From Pseudomonas helleri (GTDB lineage Bacteria > Pseudomonadota > Gammaproteobacteria > Pseudomonadales > Pseudomonadaceae): DNA of 64,000 nt. The stretch covers positions 42,015 to 106,014 of the forward strand of contig NZ_JYLD01000018.1 in NCBI RefSeq assembly GCF_001043025.1, read 5' to 3'. Positions 49,414-58,755 of this stretch are shown one piece after another (the first letter of the stretch is position 1; every line of letters starts with the position of its first letter). The translations under genes and the position numbers were made by a program. A model generated the notes under the pieces. It saw only the letters and a list, made by a program, of their open reading frames with translations. It did no database searches and was not told the DNA's origin.

Positions 49414-51153
49414 TTAATTGACCGCGCTTTGCACCGGCGCCGCTTTGGGCTTGATCAGACTGAAATCAATCAGGGCTTTTTGCGGGCGAGAGTAGGGGTC
49501 GCCTATCAATTGCGGGCGTACGACAAACTCGTCGCTGACCAGGCTCTTCTTGTCATCCAGCTCTTTAGCGCTTAACCCGGCAAGATCCGCCCAGGTGTGG
49601 ATGAACTGTGAGCTGCTGTAAGGGCGCTCCAGATCACCGGCGAAATCCCAGGTGTGGTCTTCACGCCATTTGGGTGAGGCCCAGGCCAAAAAGGGGATGG
49701 TGTACATCGGCGCGGTTGGCTTGGCCTCGTTGCGTCCCAACGTGTTGTGGCCCACAGAGTCGAACACGTCTTCACCGTGGTCGGACAAATACAGCAAAAA
49801 GCCGTTCGGATCGGTTTTGGCGAAGTCCTTGATCAGGCTCGACACCACGAAGTCGTTATACAGCACCGCATTGTCATAGCTGTTGTAGGTGGGGATCTGG
49901 TCATCACTCAACCCGGCAGGCGCACCGGTACGGTCGGTGAATTTGTCGAAGGTCGGTGGGTAGCGGTACTGATAACTCATGTGAGTGCCGAGCAAGTGAA
50001 TCACGATGAGTTTGCGCGGTGCGCTGTCGGCCAGGATCTTGTTAAAAGGCTCAAGGACATCGCCGTCATATTGGCGGGCGTTCTGGTTGCGGTTGTTATT
50101 GAGGTACACCTGCTGGTCGGCCTGCTCGGAGAAGGTGGTGAGCATGGTGTTGCGTTTGGTCATGGTCTGCTGGTTGGTGATCCAGAAGGTTTTGTAACCC
50201 GCTTGTTTCATCACGCTGACCAGCGACGGGGTGCTGAGGTACAAGTCCGGGTTTTCTTCGTCGGCGAAGGTCAGCACTTGTTGCAGGGCTTCGATGGTGT
50301 AAGGGCGTGGCGTGACGACGTTGTCAAAGATCGCCAACTGGTCGCGCAATTTGTCCAGGTTGGGCGTGGTTTCGCGAGGGTAACCGTACAGGCTCATGCG
50401 CTGGCGGTTGGTGGATTCACCGATGACCAGAACCAGCGTGGTCGGTTGGCCTGCTTCTTCGTCTGTGAGGTTGGTGAGCGGCGGGATTTTGCTGGCGCTG
50501 GCGAGCATGCCCTGCATGCTGTCCAGTTGTTGCAGATAACGACGATAAGCGACCACCATTTGCCATGGCACGGCGGGTTCTACGCGGCTTTCAAAGCTTT
50601 CGAGGGCTGAGGCGAAGGTGTCGTGTTTAAGCGTCTGTTTGATCAGCGGGTAGCCGACCACTGCGAGCACGATCGCCAAGGCTGCGGCCCAGGCTTGGGC
50701 GCGGGGCAGGTACACAGGGCGCAGACGTGTCCAGAGGAAAACCGCGAACGCGGTGTGTGCCAGGAAGGCCAGCACCATCCACCAGGCAAAGTATTGCGTC
50801 ATGTACTCGCCGGCTTCAGAGGTGTTCGACTCGAACATGATGAAGATGACGCTTTGCGAGAACTCTTGCTGGTAGATAAAGAAATAGCCAAGGCTGGCCA
50901 TGGAGCAGGCCCACAGCACCACGCCGATCACCGCGGCCATGATCCTGGTGCGGGCGGGGAACATCAGCATCGGCGCCAACCACAGGGCGCTCATCACGAA
51001 TGCCTGGCGAAAGCCTGAAAAGCCCGAAGTACCGGTGAGCTGTATCAACAGTTGAGTGATGCCGGAAAAGTACCAGAAGAATAGAAACAACCAGCCTAAA
51101 CCAGCCCAATCGAACCCGTTCGCAGATGCATTACTGCGTTTAAACAACCCCAT
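49414..51153 (-). CDS. cptA: Phosphoethanolamine transferase, CptA-type
   Basis: A 579-residue inner-membrane enzyme with five N-terminal transmembrane helices (about residues 18-190) and a periplasmic sulfatase-fold domain. The catalytic threonine lies in VIGESTNRQRMSLYGYPRETTP and metal-binding residues in LLYLSDHGEDVFDSVGHN. This family moves phosphoethanolamine from phosphatidylethanolamine onto lipopolysaccharide core (CptA) or lipid A (EptA). Overall likeness favours the CptA group, but this is not certain. The ATG at 51153 with GGAG is preferred to a 33-residue extension. Confidence 0.8.
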   Translation of the reverse strand: MGLFKRSNASANGFDWAGLGWLFLFFWYFSGITQLLIQLTGTSGFSGFRQAFVMSALWLAPMLMFPARTRIMAAVIGVVLWACSMASLGYFFIYQQEFSQSVIFIMFESNTSEAGEYMTQYFAWWMVLAFLAHTAFAVFLWTRLRPVYLPRAQAWAAALAIVLAVVGYPLIKQTLKHDTFASALESFESRVEPAVPWQMVVAYRRYLQQLDSMQGMLASASKIPPLTNLTDEEAGQPTTLVLVIGESTNRQRMSLYGYPRETTPNLDKLRDQLAIFDNVVTPRPYTIEALQQVLTFADEENPDLYLSTPSLVSVMKQAGYKTFWITNQQTMTKRNTMLTTFSEQADQQVYLNNNRNQNARQYDGDVLEPFNKILADSAPRKLIVIHLLGTHMSYQYRYPPTFDKFTDRTGAPAGLSDDQIPTYNSYDNAVLYNDFVVSSLIKDFAKTDPNGFLLYLSDHGEDVFDSVGHNTLGRNEAKPTAPMYTIPFLAWASPKWREDHTWDFAGDLERPYSSSQFIHTWADLAGLSAKELDDKKSLVSDEFVVRPQLIGDPYSRPQKALIDFSLIKPKAAPVQSAVN

Positions 51154-51314
51154 ACAACACTCCAGCGCAATACAGCTTGAATGGTCGACGCCGGATGACC
51201 CGGCACAACGCGTGCGGGCTGTCTGAAAATAAAACAGCCACAAAGTGATCAATTGTCACAAAAGTCATGTGAAAACTTTGTGCGGGAGATGAAACCTCAA
51301 GAGGGGTGATGGCC

Positions 51315-51379
51315 GTAGGAGCGAGCTTGCCTCGCGATCTTTTGATCTTTAAAAGCTCACGAGACGAGCTCGCGCCTAC
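51315..51379. repeat. REP element with a diverged right arm, TAGGAGCGAGCTTGCC family
   Basis: The left arm (51315-51343) matches the family exactly; the right arm (51351-51379) has several substitutions (GCTCACGAGACGAGCTCGCGCC). It lies in the 426-base gap between cptA and gnd, which has no gene. Confidence 0.8.
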
Positions 51380-51512
51380 ACGTTAGGGAGGGGTTTTTAG
51401 TGTTTTTTTGTGCAGATCGCCGTTCATCCGTCCGCTGAGTGGATTCAATCGGGAATCTGCCCCGCTGCTTGTGCGAAACTATGCGCCATGCGATAGGACT
51501 AATCCTTAGCCG

Positions 51513-51543
51513 AGCACCTTAAGCATTGCTGAACTAAGGTGCT
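51513..51543 (+). promoter_or_regulatory. Hairpin upstream of gnd
   Basis: AGCACCTTA and TAAGGTGCT are perfect 9-base arms around a 13-base loop, 36 bases before the gnd start. It could be a 5'-leader stem or an operator; no known regulator motif was recognised. Confidence 0.4.
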
Positions 51544-51579
51544 GTACACCTATTTATTTGCCGTTGGGAGCAACAGTAC

Positions 51580-52560
51580 ATGCAGTTGGGAATTATTGGA
51601 TTGGGCCGTATGGGCGGGAACATCGCACGGCGTCTGATGCTCAATGGGCATACCACCGTGGTTTTTGACCGCAATACCGATTTCGTCAGTGCTCTGGAAC
51701 AAGACGGCGCCACTGGCGTTGCTGACCTGCCCGCGCTGGTGGCTGGCCTGGCCAAGCCTCGCGCTGTGTGGGTCATGCTGCCGTCTGGCGCGCCGACAGA
51801 AGACACGATCGATACCCTGAGCCAACTGCTCGACGCCGATGACATCATCATCGATGGCGGTAACACCTTCTATAAAGACGATATTCGTCGCTCCAAAGCG
51901 CTGGCTGAAAAAGGCATTCGTTATGTCGACGTCGGTACTTCGGGCGGCGTCTGGGGCCTGGAACGCGGTTACTGCATGATGATCGGCGGTGACACGCAAG
52001 TGGTTAAACACCTGGACCCACTGTTTGCGGCGCTGGCCCCGGGCCTGGGCGATATTCCACGGACCAAGGATCGCGTGTCTGATGACGATCGCGCCGAGCG
52101 CGGTTACATCCACGCAGGCCCGGCGGGTGCAGGGCACTTCGTGAAAATGGTGCACAACGGTATCGAGTACGGCTTGATGCAGGCGTATGCCGAAGGCTTC
52201 AATCTGATGAAGATGAAAGGCGGCGAAAACCTGCCTGAAGACCAGCGTTTTGACCTGAACCTGGGCGATATCGCTGAAGTGTGGCGTCGTGGCAGTGTGG
52301 TGTCGTCCTGGTTGCTGGACCTGACCGCCGACGCCCTGGCCGTTGACGCACCGCTGGACGGTTACTCGGGCGCCGTGGCTGACAGCGGTGAAGGCCGCTG
52401 GACCATCGAGGCTGCCATGGAGCAGTCGACGCCGGTGCCGGTTCTGTCCAACGCCCTGTTTGCCCGTTACAGCTCGCGTCAGCAAAGCCTGTATGGCGAC
52501 AAATTGTTGTCGGCCATGCGCTTTGGTTTCGGCGGCCATGTGGAGACGCCTAAAAAATGA
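51580..52560 (+). CDS. gnd: 6-phosphogluconate dehydrogenase, short decarboxylating type
   Basis: A 326-residue enzyme, the short form of the family (long forms exceed 460 residues). It converts 6-phosphogluconate to ribulose 5-phosphate. The dinucleotide fold opens with LGIIGLGRMGGNIARRL, and the substrate motifs DGGNTFYKDD, VDVGTSGGVWGLERGYCMMIGG and HNGIEYGLMQAYAEGF follow. It heads the gnd-zwf-HAD operon, whose genes overlap by ATGA; the pair supplies the oxidative pentose phosphate route. Confidence 0.92.
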   Translation: MQLGIIGLGRMGGNIARRLMLNGHTTVVFDRNTDFVSALEQDGATGVADLPALVAGLAKPRAVWVMLPSGAPTEDTIDTLSQLLDADDIIIDGGNTFYKDDIRRSKALAEKGIRYVDVGTSGGVWGLERGYCMMIGGDTQVVKHLDPLFAALAPGLGDIPRTKDRVSDDDRAERGYIHAGPAGAGHFVKMVHNGIEYGLMQAYAEGFNLMKMKGGENLPEDQRFDLNLGDIAEVWRRGSVVSSWLLDLTADALAVDAPLDGYSGAVADSGEGRWTIEAAMEQSTPVPVLSNALFARYSSRQQSLYGDKLLSAMRFGFGGHVETPKK

Positions 52561-54080
52561 CCGAACCGTCCAGCAAATCCAACGTTAAACCTGCGCCTCC
52601 AACCACACTGTTTCTGTTTGGGGCCCATGGTGATCTGGTAAAGCGCTTGTTAATGCCGGCGCTGTACAACTTGACTCGGGACGGTTTGCTGGACGATGGC
52701 TTACGCATTGTGGGCGTTGACCACAATGCGATCAGTGATGAGGGCTTTGCCAAGAAACTGGAGGACTTCATTCGCACGGAGGCCGCCAGCAAGGTCAACC
52801 ATCCTGATGGTCAGGGCTTGAATGCTGACTTGTGGGCCCGCTTGGCGAAAAACATCAGTTATGTGCAGGGCGATTTCCTTGACGACAGCACCTATGCAGC
52901 GCTGGAGCAGAAGATTTTCGCCAGTGGTACGGGCAATGCGGTGTTTTACCTGGCCACTGCCCCGCGCTTTTTCAGCGAAGTGGTGCAGCGGCTGGGTGCC
53001 AGCGGGCTGCTTAAAGAAACCCCGGAGGCTTTTCGCCGGGTAGTGATTGAAAAACCTTTTGGCTCGGATGTCGACACGGCTCAAGCGCTGAACGCTTGCC
53101 TGTTGAGCGTCATGAGCGAGAAGCAGATCTACCGGATTGACCATTATCTGGGCAAGGAAACGGTCCAGAACATTTTGGTCAGCCGTTTTTCCAACGGGCT
53201 TTTTGAGTCGTTCTGGAACAACCATTACATCGACCACGTGCAGATCACGGCCGCTGAAACGGTCGGGGTCGAGACCCGTGGCAGCTTTTACGAAAACACC
53301 GGCGCCTTGCGCGACATGTTGCCTAACCACCTGTTCCAGTTGTTGGCCATGGTGGCGATGGAGCCACCGGCGGCGTTTGGCGCAGATGCAGTGCGCGGCG
53401 AAAAGGCCAAAGTGATTGGCGCGATTCGGCCGTGGTCGATTGATGACGCGCGCAAAAACTCGGTGCGTGGTCAATACACGGCGGGCGAGTCGGGTGGTAA
53501 GCCTGTGCCCGGTTATCGTGAAGAAAACAACGTGGCTGAAGACAGTGCGACGGAGACCTTTGTCGCCCTCAAAGTGATGATCGACAACTGGCGTTGGGTG
53601 GGCGTGCCGTTTTACCTGCGCACCGGCAAACGCATGAGCGTACGTGACACCGAAATTGCGATCTGCTTTAAACCCGCGCCGTACGCACAGTTTCGCGATA
53701 CCGAAGTGGAACGCTTGAAGCCCAACTATCTGCGTATCCGCATCCAGCCCAATGAAGGCATGTGGTTTGACTTGCAGGCCAAGCGTCCTGGTCCGGGTCT
53801 GAACATGGCCAATATTGAGCTGGGTTTTGCCTACAAGGACTTCTTTGAGGTGCAGCCGTCTACCGGCTACGAGACCTTGATTTATGACTGCCTGACTGGC
53901 GATCAAACCTTGTTTCAGCGGGCCGATAACATCGAAAACGGCTGGCGCGGTGTGCAGCCTTTTCTCGATGCCTGGCACGAGCAGGCGGACGTGCACTTCT
54001 ATAAAGCCGGTGAAGACGGGCCGCAGGCCGCCAGGGATTTGTTGGCCCGCGATGGCCGAGTATGGCTGGACATCGAATGA
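52557..54080 (+). CDS. zwf: Glucose-6-phosphate 1-dehydrogenase
   Basis: A 507-residue enzyme producing 6-phosphogluconolactone and reduced coenzyme. The active-site block RIDHYLGKETVQN has Asp195 and the reactive lysine just after. The N-terminal coenzyme motif reads FLFGAHGDLVKRLLMPAL, with His in place of the usual Ser of GASGDL, a variant of the second Zwf type of pseudomonads. The start overlaps gnd and the stop overlaps the HAD gene. It is linked to gnd rather than to hexR-pgl-eda, which also suggests it is not the catabolic Zwf-1. Confidence 0.93.
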   Translation: MTEPSSKSNVKPAPPTTLFLFGAHGDLVKRLLMPALYNLTRDGLLDDGLRIVGVDHNAISDEGFAKKLEDFIRTEAASKVNHPDGQGLNADLWARLAKNISYVQGDFLDDSTYAALEQKIFASGTGNAVFYLATAPRFFSEVVQRLGASGLLKETPEAFRRVVIEKPFGSDVDTAQALNACLLSVMSEKQIYRIDHYLGKETVQNILVSRFSNGLFESFWNNHYIDHVQITAAETVGVETRGSFYENTGALRDMLPNHLFQLLAMVAMEPPAAFGADAVRGEKAKVIGAIRPWSIDDARKNSVRGQYTAGESGGKPVPGYREENNVAEDSATETFVALKVMIDNWRWVGVPFYLRTGKRMSVRDTEIAICFKPAPYAQFRDTEVERLKPNYLRIRIQPNEGMWFDLQAKRPGPGLNMANIELGFAYKDFFEVQPSTGYETLIYDCLTGDQTLFQRADNIENGWRGVQPFLDAWHEQADVHFYKAGEDGPQAARDLLARDGRVWLDIE

Positions 54081-54895
54081 GTACGCCGACGCAAGAGCCG
54101 ATTCAGTTGGTGCTGTGCGACATGGACGGCACCTTGCTCAGGTCCGATCACAGCATCAGCCCGCGCACGTTGGCGGCGGTAAAAGCGCTGCAGGCTGCGG
54201 GCGTGTACTTCACGCTGGCCACTGGGCGACCGCCGCGAGGCATGCGTGAGCAGATCAAACAGCTGGGTATCGAGTTGCCAACGGCTGCCTTTAACGGCGG
54301 GGTGCTGGTTAACCCTGATGGCAGTTACCTGCAAACGCATCCCGTGCCCTATGAGGCAGTGAAAACGACGTTGAATGTTCTGGCTGACCACGACGTTGAA
54401 GTCTGGGTGTTTGCCGATGATCAATGGTTGTTGCGCGACCCCGATGGCCCCATGGTGGCGCAGGAGCAGAATGCGCTGGGCTTTGCTCCGCGGGTGGTCA
54501 CTGACTTTGGCGACTATTTGCACCGGGTCGACAAAATTGTCGCGGCCAGTCGTAATGCTCCGTTGTTGGTTGAGCTTGAGCATCAGCTCCAAGGTGTATT
54601 GGGTGACGAGGCGCTGGCCAGCCGCTCGCAGGCGTTTTATCTGGATATGACAGCCTTGCATGCCAACAAGGGCGAGGCGCTTGCCACCTTGGCTGCGCGT
54701 TTAGGGGTGCCGCTGGAGCGCACCATGGCCTTGGGTGATGGCGGCAATGACCCGGCTATGTTCAAGCGTGCCGGGCTGTCGGTTGCCATGGGCCAGGCAG
54801 ACGAGGCGATCCGCAAGCAGGCGATGTATGTCACCGCAAGCAACGAGGACGATGGCGTGGCGCAGGCACTTGAGCGTTTTGTCCTGAAGCCTTGA
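54077..54895 (+). CDS. Cof-type HAD-IIB family phosphatase
   Basis: A 272-residue haloacid dehalogenase-superfamily hydrolase. Motif I is LCDMDGTLLRSD, motif II TLATGRPP, motif III the lysine in NKGEALATLA, and motif IV GDGGNDPAMFKRAG. A C2-type cap lies in the middle. It begins in the zwf stop codon, so it is translated with the pentose phosphate genes; a sugar phosphate substrate is a reasonable guess only. Confidence 0.87.
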   Translation: MSTPTQEPIQLVLCDMDGTLLRSDHSISPRTLAAVKALQAAGVYFTLATGRPPRGMREQIKQLGIELPTAAFNGGVLVNPDGSYLQTHPVPYEAVKTTLNVLADHDVEVWVFADDQWLLRDPDGPMVAQEQNALGFAPRVVTDFGDYLHRVDKIVAASRNAPLLVELEHQLQGVLGDEALASRSQAFYLDMTALHANKGEALATLAARLGVPLERTMALGDGGNDPAMFKRAGLSVAMGQADEAIRKQAMYVTASNEDDGVAQALERFVLKP

Positions 54896-55018
54896 TGGCT
54901 GATCGAAGACGCCACTTTGTCCGGTTTTTGGCGTAATCACGGTCTTTTTCGGGGCGCGCTGCTTGTTATAGTCGCTCGCTCATTGACCGGCGACAACGCC
55001 CCAAAAAGGATTCAGGTT

Positions 55019-55831
55019 ATGTCCGAATACCAGGCTTTCAAGGTTGAGTTAAACGACAGAATTGCCCACGTGACGATCAACCGACCTGAAAAGGTCAATG
55101 CGATGAATGCGGCATTCTGGACTGAGATCATCGAGATTTTTCAGTGGATCGATGAAACCGATGCCGTGCGCGTGGTGGTGATCAGTGGCGCCGGCAAGCA
55201 CTTCTCGGCCGGCATTGACTTGATGCTGTTGGCGTCGGTGGCCAATGAGCTGGGCAAGGATGTCGGGCGTAACGCTCGCCTGCTACGACGTAAAATCATG
55301 CAAATGCAGGCCTCGTTCAATGCTGTTGATCAATGTCGCAAGCCTGTTCTGGCCGCTGTCCAGGGTTATTGCCTGGGGGGCGCCATTGATTTGATCGCGG
55401 CCTGTGACATGCGCTATGCCGCAGCAGATGCACAGTTCTCGATCAAGGAAATCGACATGGGCATGGCCGCTGATGTCGGCACTTTGCAACGTTTGCCGCG
55501 CATTATCGGTGACGGCATGCTTCGAGAACTGGCGTATACGGGGCGCATGGTCGACGCTGAAGAAGCGCGCAGTATTGGTCTGGTCAACCGGGTCTACAGT
55601 GATCATGAGCGTTTGCTGGAAGGGGTGATGGCCATTGCCCGGGACATCGCCGGCAAATCGCCGATTGCGGTGGGCGGGACCAAGCAAATGATCAGTTACA
55701 TGCGTGATCACCGTGTCGATGATGGCCTTGAATATGTTGCCACCTGGAACGCGGCCATGTTGCAATCCACGGACTTGCGTTTGGCCATGGCAGCACATAT
55801 GAGCAAACAAAAGCCTGAATTTCAGGATTGA
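55019..55831 (+). CDS. Enoyl-CoA hydratase/isomerase, delta(3,5)-delta(2,4)-dienoyl-CoA isomerase type
   Basis: A 270-residue crotonase-fold enzyme. The oxyanion-hole segments are SGAGKHFSAGIDLMLL and QGYCLGGAIDLIAACDMR. Glu144 and Asp152 in FSIKEIDMGMAADVGTLQRLP match the paired acidic residues of dienoyl-CoA isomerase (ECH1), which reshuffles double bases during breakdown of unsaturated fatty acids. The ATG at 55019 with AAGGA is used, not the longer frame. Confidence 0.85.
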   Translation: MSEYQAFKVELNDRIAHVTINRPEKVNAMNAAFWTEIIEIFQWIDETDAVRVVVISGAGKHFSAGIDLMLLASVANELGKDVGRNARLLRRKIMQMQASFNAVDQCRKPVLAAVQGYCLGGAIDLIAACDMRYAAADAQFSIKEIDMGMAADVGTLQRLPRIIGDGMLRELAYTGRMVDAEEARSIGLVNRVYSDHERLLEGVMAIARDIAGKSPIAVGGTKQMISYMRDHRVDDGLEYVATWNAAMLQSTDLRLAMAAHMSKQKPEFQD

Positions 55832-55874
55832 CGCGGTCGCCGCGTCGCACCTCAACTTGACCTGGGATGTTGTG

Positions 55875-56705
55875 ATGACTTCGCGTTGGACTACGGCAGT
55901 ACTGGACACCGATTTTGCTGGCGGCTTGGCCGTGGCGCGTGGGCCAGAGGGTTTTTTGCTCGACGACAATGGCCCATTGTTTCCACGTGAATGGCTCAAG
56001 CGTCAGGACCTGCCGGTTTTGGCTGAGCATGGCATTGGCCATCTGGACGGCGAGCCGGTCTACCTGCTGGAATTGAAGGGCACTGCCCAGGTTCAGGGCT
56101 GCCAGTGGCAGGGTTTGCGCGCGTTTATGCTGCAAGGCGACCACACGTTGTACAAGGTGTTGGGTTACGCCGCGCAAATTGGCACGTGGGCCCGTGAGCA
56201 CCGTTTTTGTGGCAGTTGCGGGCAGGCCATGACGCAGGTGCCGAGAGAACGGGCGATGTATTGTGCGACGTGTGACTTGCGCAGCTATCCGCGTATCTCG
56301 CCGAGCATGATCGTGCTGATTACCCGTGGCGATGAAGTCTTGCTGGCGCGTTCGCCACGGTTTGTGCCAGGTGTTTACAGCACCCTGGCCGGTTTTGCCG
56401 AGCCGGGTGAGTCGGCCGAAGACTGCCTGATTCGTGAGGTGCACGAAGAGGTGCAGGTCCAGGTCAAGAATATTCAGTATGTGGGCAGTCAGTGCTGGCC
56501 GTTCCCGCACTCGATGATGCTGGGCTTTCATGCGGAGTATGCGGGCGGTGACATCGTGCCCCAGGTCGACGAGATTGAAGATGCGCAGTGGTTCAACATT
56601 CATCAGTTGCCGCCATTGCCTGCGTCGCGCTCGATTGCGCGTTATCTCATCGACCTGTACGTGGCTCGGCGTTTAGGCCATATCGAACCAGTGTTGCCAG
56701 GCTAG
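55875..56705 (+). CDS. nudC: NAD(P)H pyrophosphatase NudC (NAD-capped RNA decapping)
   Basis: A 276-residue Nudix hydrolase. The zinc ribbon CGSC-(n)-CATCD lies at about 113-140, and the Nudix box GFAEPGESAEDCLIREVHEEV at about 174-194, followed by the NudC signature SQCWPFPHSMMLGF. It cleaves NADH and removes NAD caps from RNA. The last 33 bases overlap the end of the convergent permease gene. Confidence 0.9.
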   Translation: MTSRWTTAVLDTDFAGGLAVARGPEGFLLDDNGPLFPREWLKRQDLPVLAEHGIGHLDGEPVYLLELKGTAQVQGCQWQGLRAFMLQGDHTLYKVLGYAAQIGTWAREHRFCGSCGQAMTQVPRERAMYCATCDLRSYPRISPSMIVLITRGDEVLLARSPRFVPGVYSTLAGFAEPGESAEDCLIREVHEEVQVQVKNIQYVGSQCWPFPHSMMLGFHAEYAGGDIVPQVDEIEDAQWFNIHQLPPLPASRSIARYLIDLYVARRLGHIEPVLPG

Positions 56706-57458
56706 GCGCACAGTCAGCCCCAAGACCACGGTGATGAACACCGGTCGAATGAATTTGGCCCCGCCGCTGATTGCGCTGCGGGCGCCAAAGAAGGCGCCGA
56801 TCATGACTGCAAAGCCCATGGTCAGACCGATGATCCAGTCCACATGCCCGGAGAAGATGAAGATCGACAGTGCCGTGATGTTGCTGACGAAGTTCATGCT
56901 GCGGGCGACCCCGCTGGCCTTCACCAAGTCGATGGGGTAAAGCAGCATGCTGCTGACGGTCCAGAACGCACCGGTTCCCGGGCCCGCTACGCCATCATAG
57001 AAACCCAGGCCAATACCTTGTGGCAGTTGCCATTTCTTCTTGATCGGCGCGTCGTTGTCGATCGGGGTTTTAGGCGTGCCGCCAAACAGTAAGTACAGCC
57101 CGCAACCGAAAACGATCACAGGCAGCATTTTGTTGAGCCATTCAGCCGGCATGTAATGGGCAGCGATAGCGCCGATCAGGGCGCCTGTCAGGGTGCCGAA
57201 AATAGCCAGCTTCCACTCGCGAGGATGGAACAGTTTGCGCCGGTAAAAGGTGAAGCTGGCCGTGGCTGCACCGAACGTCGAGCTAAGTTTGTTGGTGCCC
57301 AATACCAGGTGCGGCGGTAGGCCGGCGGTCAGCAGGGCAGGGGTGGTCAGCAAGCCGCCACCGCCCGCAATCGCGTCGATAAAACCGGCGACAAACGCAA
57401 CGGCGGCCAAAATGGCGAGGGTGGTCAAATCTACGCTGAGGCTGAGATCAAAAGGCAT
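56673..57458 (-). CDS. TSUP (TauE/SafE) family membrane permease
   Basis: A 261-residue protein with seven or eight hydrophobic helices. Signature blocks are VAGFIDAIAGGGGLLTTPALL, VLGTNKLSSTFGAATASFTFYRR and FYDGVAGPGTGAFW. The family exports sulfite or sulfonates or moves similar small anions; the substrate here is not known. Its 3' end overlaps nudC by 33 bases tail to tail. Confidence 0.87.
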   Translation of the reverse strand: MPFDLSLSVDLTTLAILAAVAFVAGFIDAIAGGGGLLTTPALLTAGLPPHLVLGTNKLSSTFGAATASFTFYRRKLFHPREWKLAIFGTLTGALIGAIAAHYMPAEWLNKMLPVIVFGCGLYLLFGGTPKTPIDNDAPIKKKWQLPQGIGLGFYDGVAGPGTGAFWTVSSMLLYPIDLVKASGVARSMNFVSNITALSIFIFSGHVDWIIGLTMGFAVMIGAFFGARSAISGGAKFIRPVFITVVLGLTVRLAWQHWFDMA

Positions 57459-57611
57459 GAGGTCGACTTAGTTCGGCGGGACGTATGCGCGATGCGCTGA
57501 AGGAGGCAGCCATCTTACCCATAACCGCAGGAAGCGGCGACAAGCCTTTTATCACGGGCAACGGTTGCTCAGGCAACGGCTGATCAGTACGTCTGCTCTA
57601 TAAGTTCGACT

Positions 57612-57640
57612 CAGCAGCAGCCGTCACCAGGCTGCTGCTG
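57612..57640 (-). terminator. Hairpin after the sigma-54 activator gene
   Basis: CAGCAGCAGCC and GGCTGCTGCTG form an 11-base stem around GTCACCA immediately after the activator stop at 57646. Without a clear U run on the minus strand it is only a probable terminator. Confidence 0.5.
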
Positions 57641-57645
57641 TTTAG

Positions 57646-58755
57646 CTAGATGGATTGTTGTATATAGGGGGAGGAGGCTGGTGAGTCAGCGCGGCGGGTG
57701 TTCACTGATAAGGCGCCAAGCTTGATCAGGCGGGTACGTGTGACGTTGCGGCTCAAGCCCAGCAGTTTGGCGGTATGCACCTGATTGTGATGGCAAAACT
57801 CGTAGGCAGCGCGAAGCAGGCTGTCTTCAACCGTTTCATGCAACGCGCCGGGTTCTTCTTCGAACAGCCTGCGAAACGCGCGTTGCAGTAGGTCCTGGGT
57901 GCTGTCTTGCGAATGCGTGTGTGACGGCCCGGTTGTTTCCTGACGCCTTACGCGTGAAGGTGACAGTCGCAGGTCTTGCACGGAGATGGTCTGGTTGCGG
58001 CACAGCAACAAGCTGTGATGCATGACGTTTTCCAGTTCGCGGATGTTGCCCTGCCATGGGTGTTGGGTGAGGGCTTCTTCGGCGCATGGGCTGAGCGTCG
58101 ACGGGCCGTGTTGCAGACGTTGCCGATAGGTGTGCAGGAAGTGTCTGGCCAGTGGCAGGATATCCCCTGGTCGCTCGCGCAATGGGCGCAGCACCAGGCT
58201 CACGACATTCAGGCGGTAGTAGAGGTCTTCGCGAAAATGCCCCGCTTCGATGGCTTGCTCCAGGTTGACGTTGGTGGCGGCCAGTACGCGGACATTAATC
58301 GGCGTGCTTTTGCGCGAGCCGAGCCTGACGACTTCCTGCTCTTGCAATACACGCAGCAGTTTCACTTGAATGGGCAGCGGCAAGTCGCCGATTTCATCCA
58401 GAAACAAGGTGCCGCCGTCAGCCTCTTCAAACCATCCCGCTTTGGCCGCTAATGCACCGGTGAAGGCGCCTTTTTCGTGACCGAACAATTCGGCTTCGAC
58501 AAGCGACTCTGCAAATGCGCCGCAGTTGACGGCGACAAAAGGCTGCTGATGGCGGTGGCTGAGTTGATGAATGTGTCGGGCTACCAGCTCTTTGCCAGTG
58601 CCTGTTTCGCCAATGATCAAGACGCTGGCGTCGCTGGGAGCTATTTGTTGCAGATGGGCCAGTAACGCCTTGGACACGGGATCTTCAAACACTTGGGCCG
58701 TGGCCCTTATGGAGGTCGCGAGTGCCGGAGTCGACGGTAATGTTAAAAGCTGCAA
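57646..58755 (-). CDS. Sigma-54-dependent activator lacking a sensory domain (SfnR-like)
   Basis: A 369-residue enhancer-binding protein made only of an AAA+ domain and a C-terminal Fis-type helix-turn-helix. Walker A is GETGTGKE (49-56), the sigma-54 contact loop GAFTGA is intact (96-101), and Walker B GGTLFLDEIGDLP follows; the helix-turn-helix is AAYEFCHHNQVHTAKLLGLSRNVTRTRL. The absence of a receiver, PAS or GAF domain recalls SfnR-type regulators of sulfur use, controlled by their own expression. A TTG start at 58755 is proposed because GGAG lies seven bases before it. The neighbour is a cysteine desulfurase. Confidence 0.8.
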   Translation of the reverse strand: MQLLTLPSTPALATSIRATAQVFEDPVSKALLAHLQQIAPSDASVLIIGETGTGKELVARHIHQLSHRHQQPFVAVNCGAFAESLVEAELFGHEKGAFTGALAAKAGWFEEADGGTLFLDEIGDLPLPIQVKLLRVLQEQEVVRLGSRKSTPINVRVLAATNVNLEQAIEAGHFREDLYYRLNVVSLVLRPLRERPGDILPLARHFLHTYRQRLQHGPSTLSPCAEEALTQHPWQGNIRELENVMHHSLLLCRNQTISVQDLRLSPSRVRRQETTGPSHTHSQDSTQDLLQRAFRRLFEEEPGALHETVEDSLLRAAYEFCHHNQVHTAKLLGLSRNVTRTRLIKLGALSVNTRRADSPASSPYIQQSI

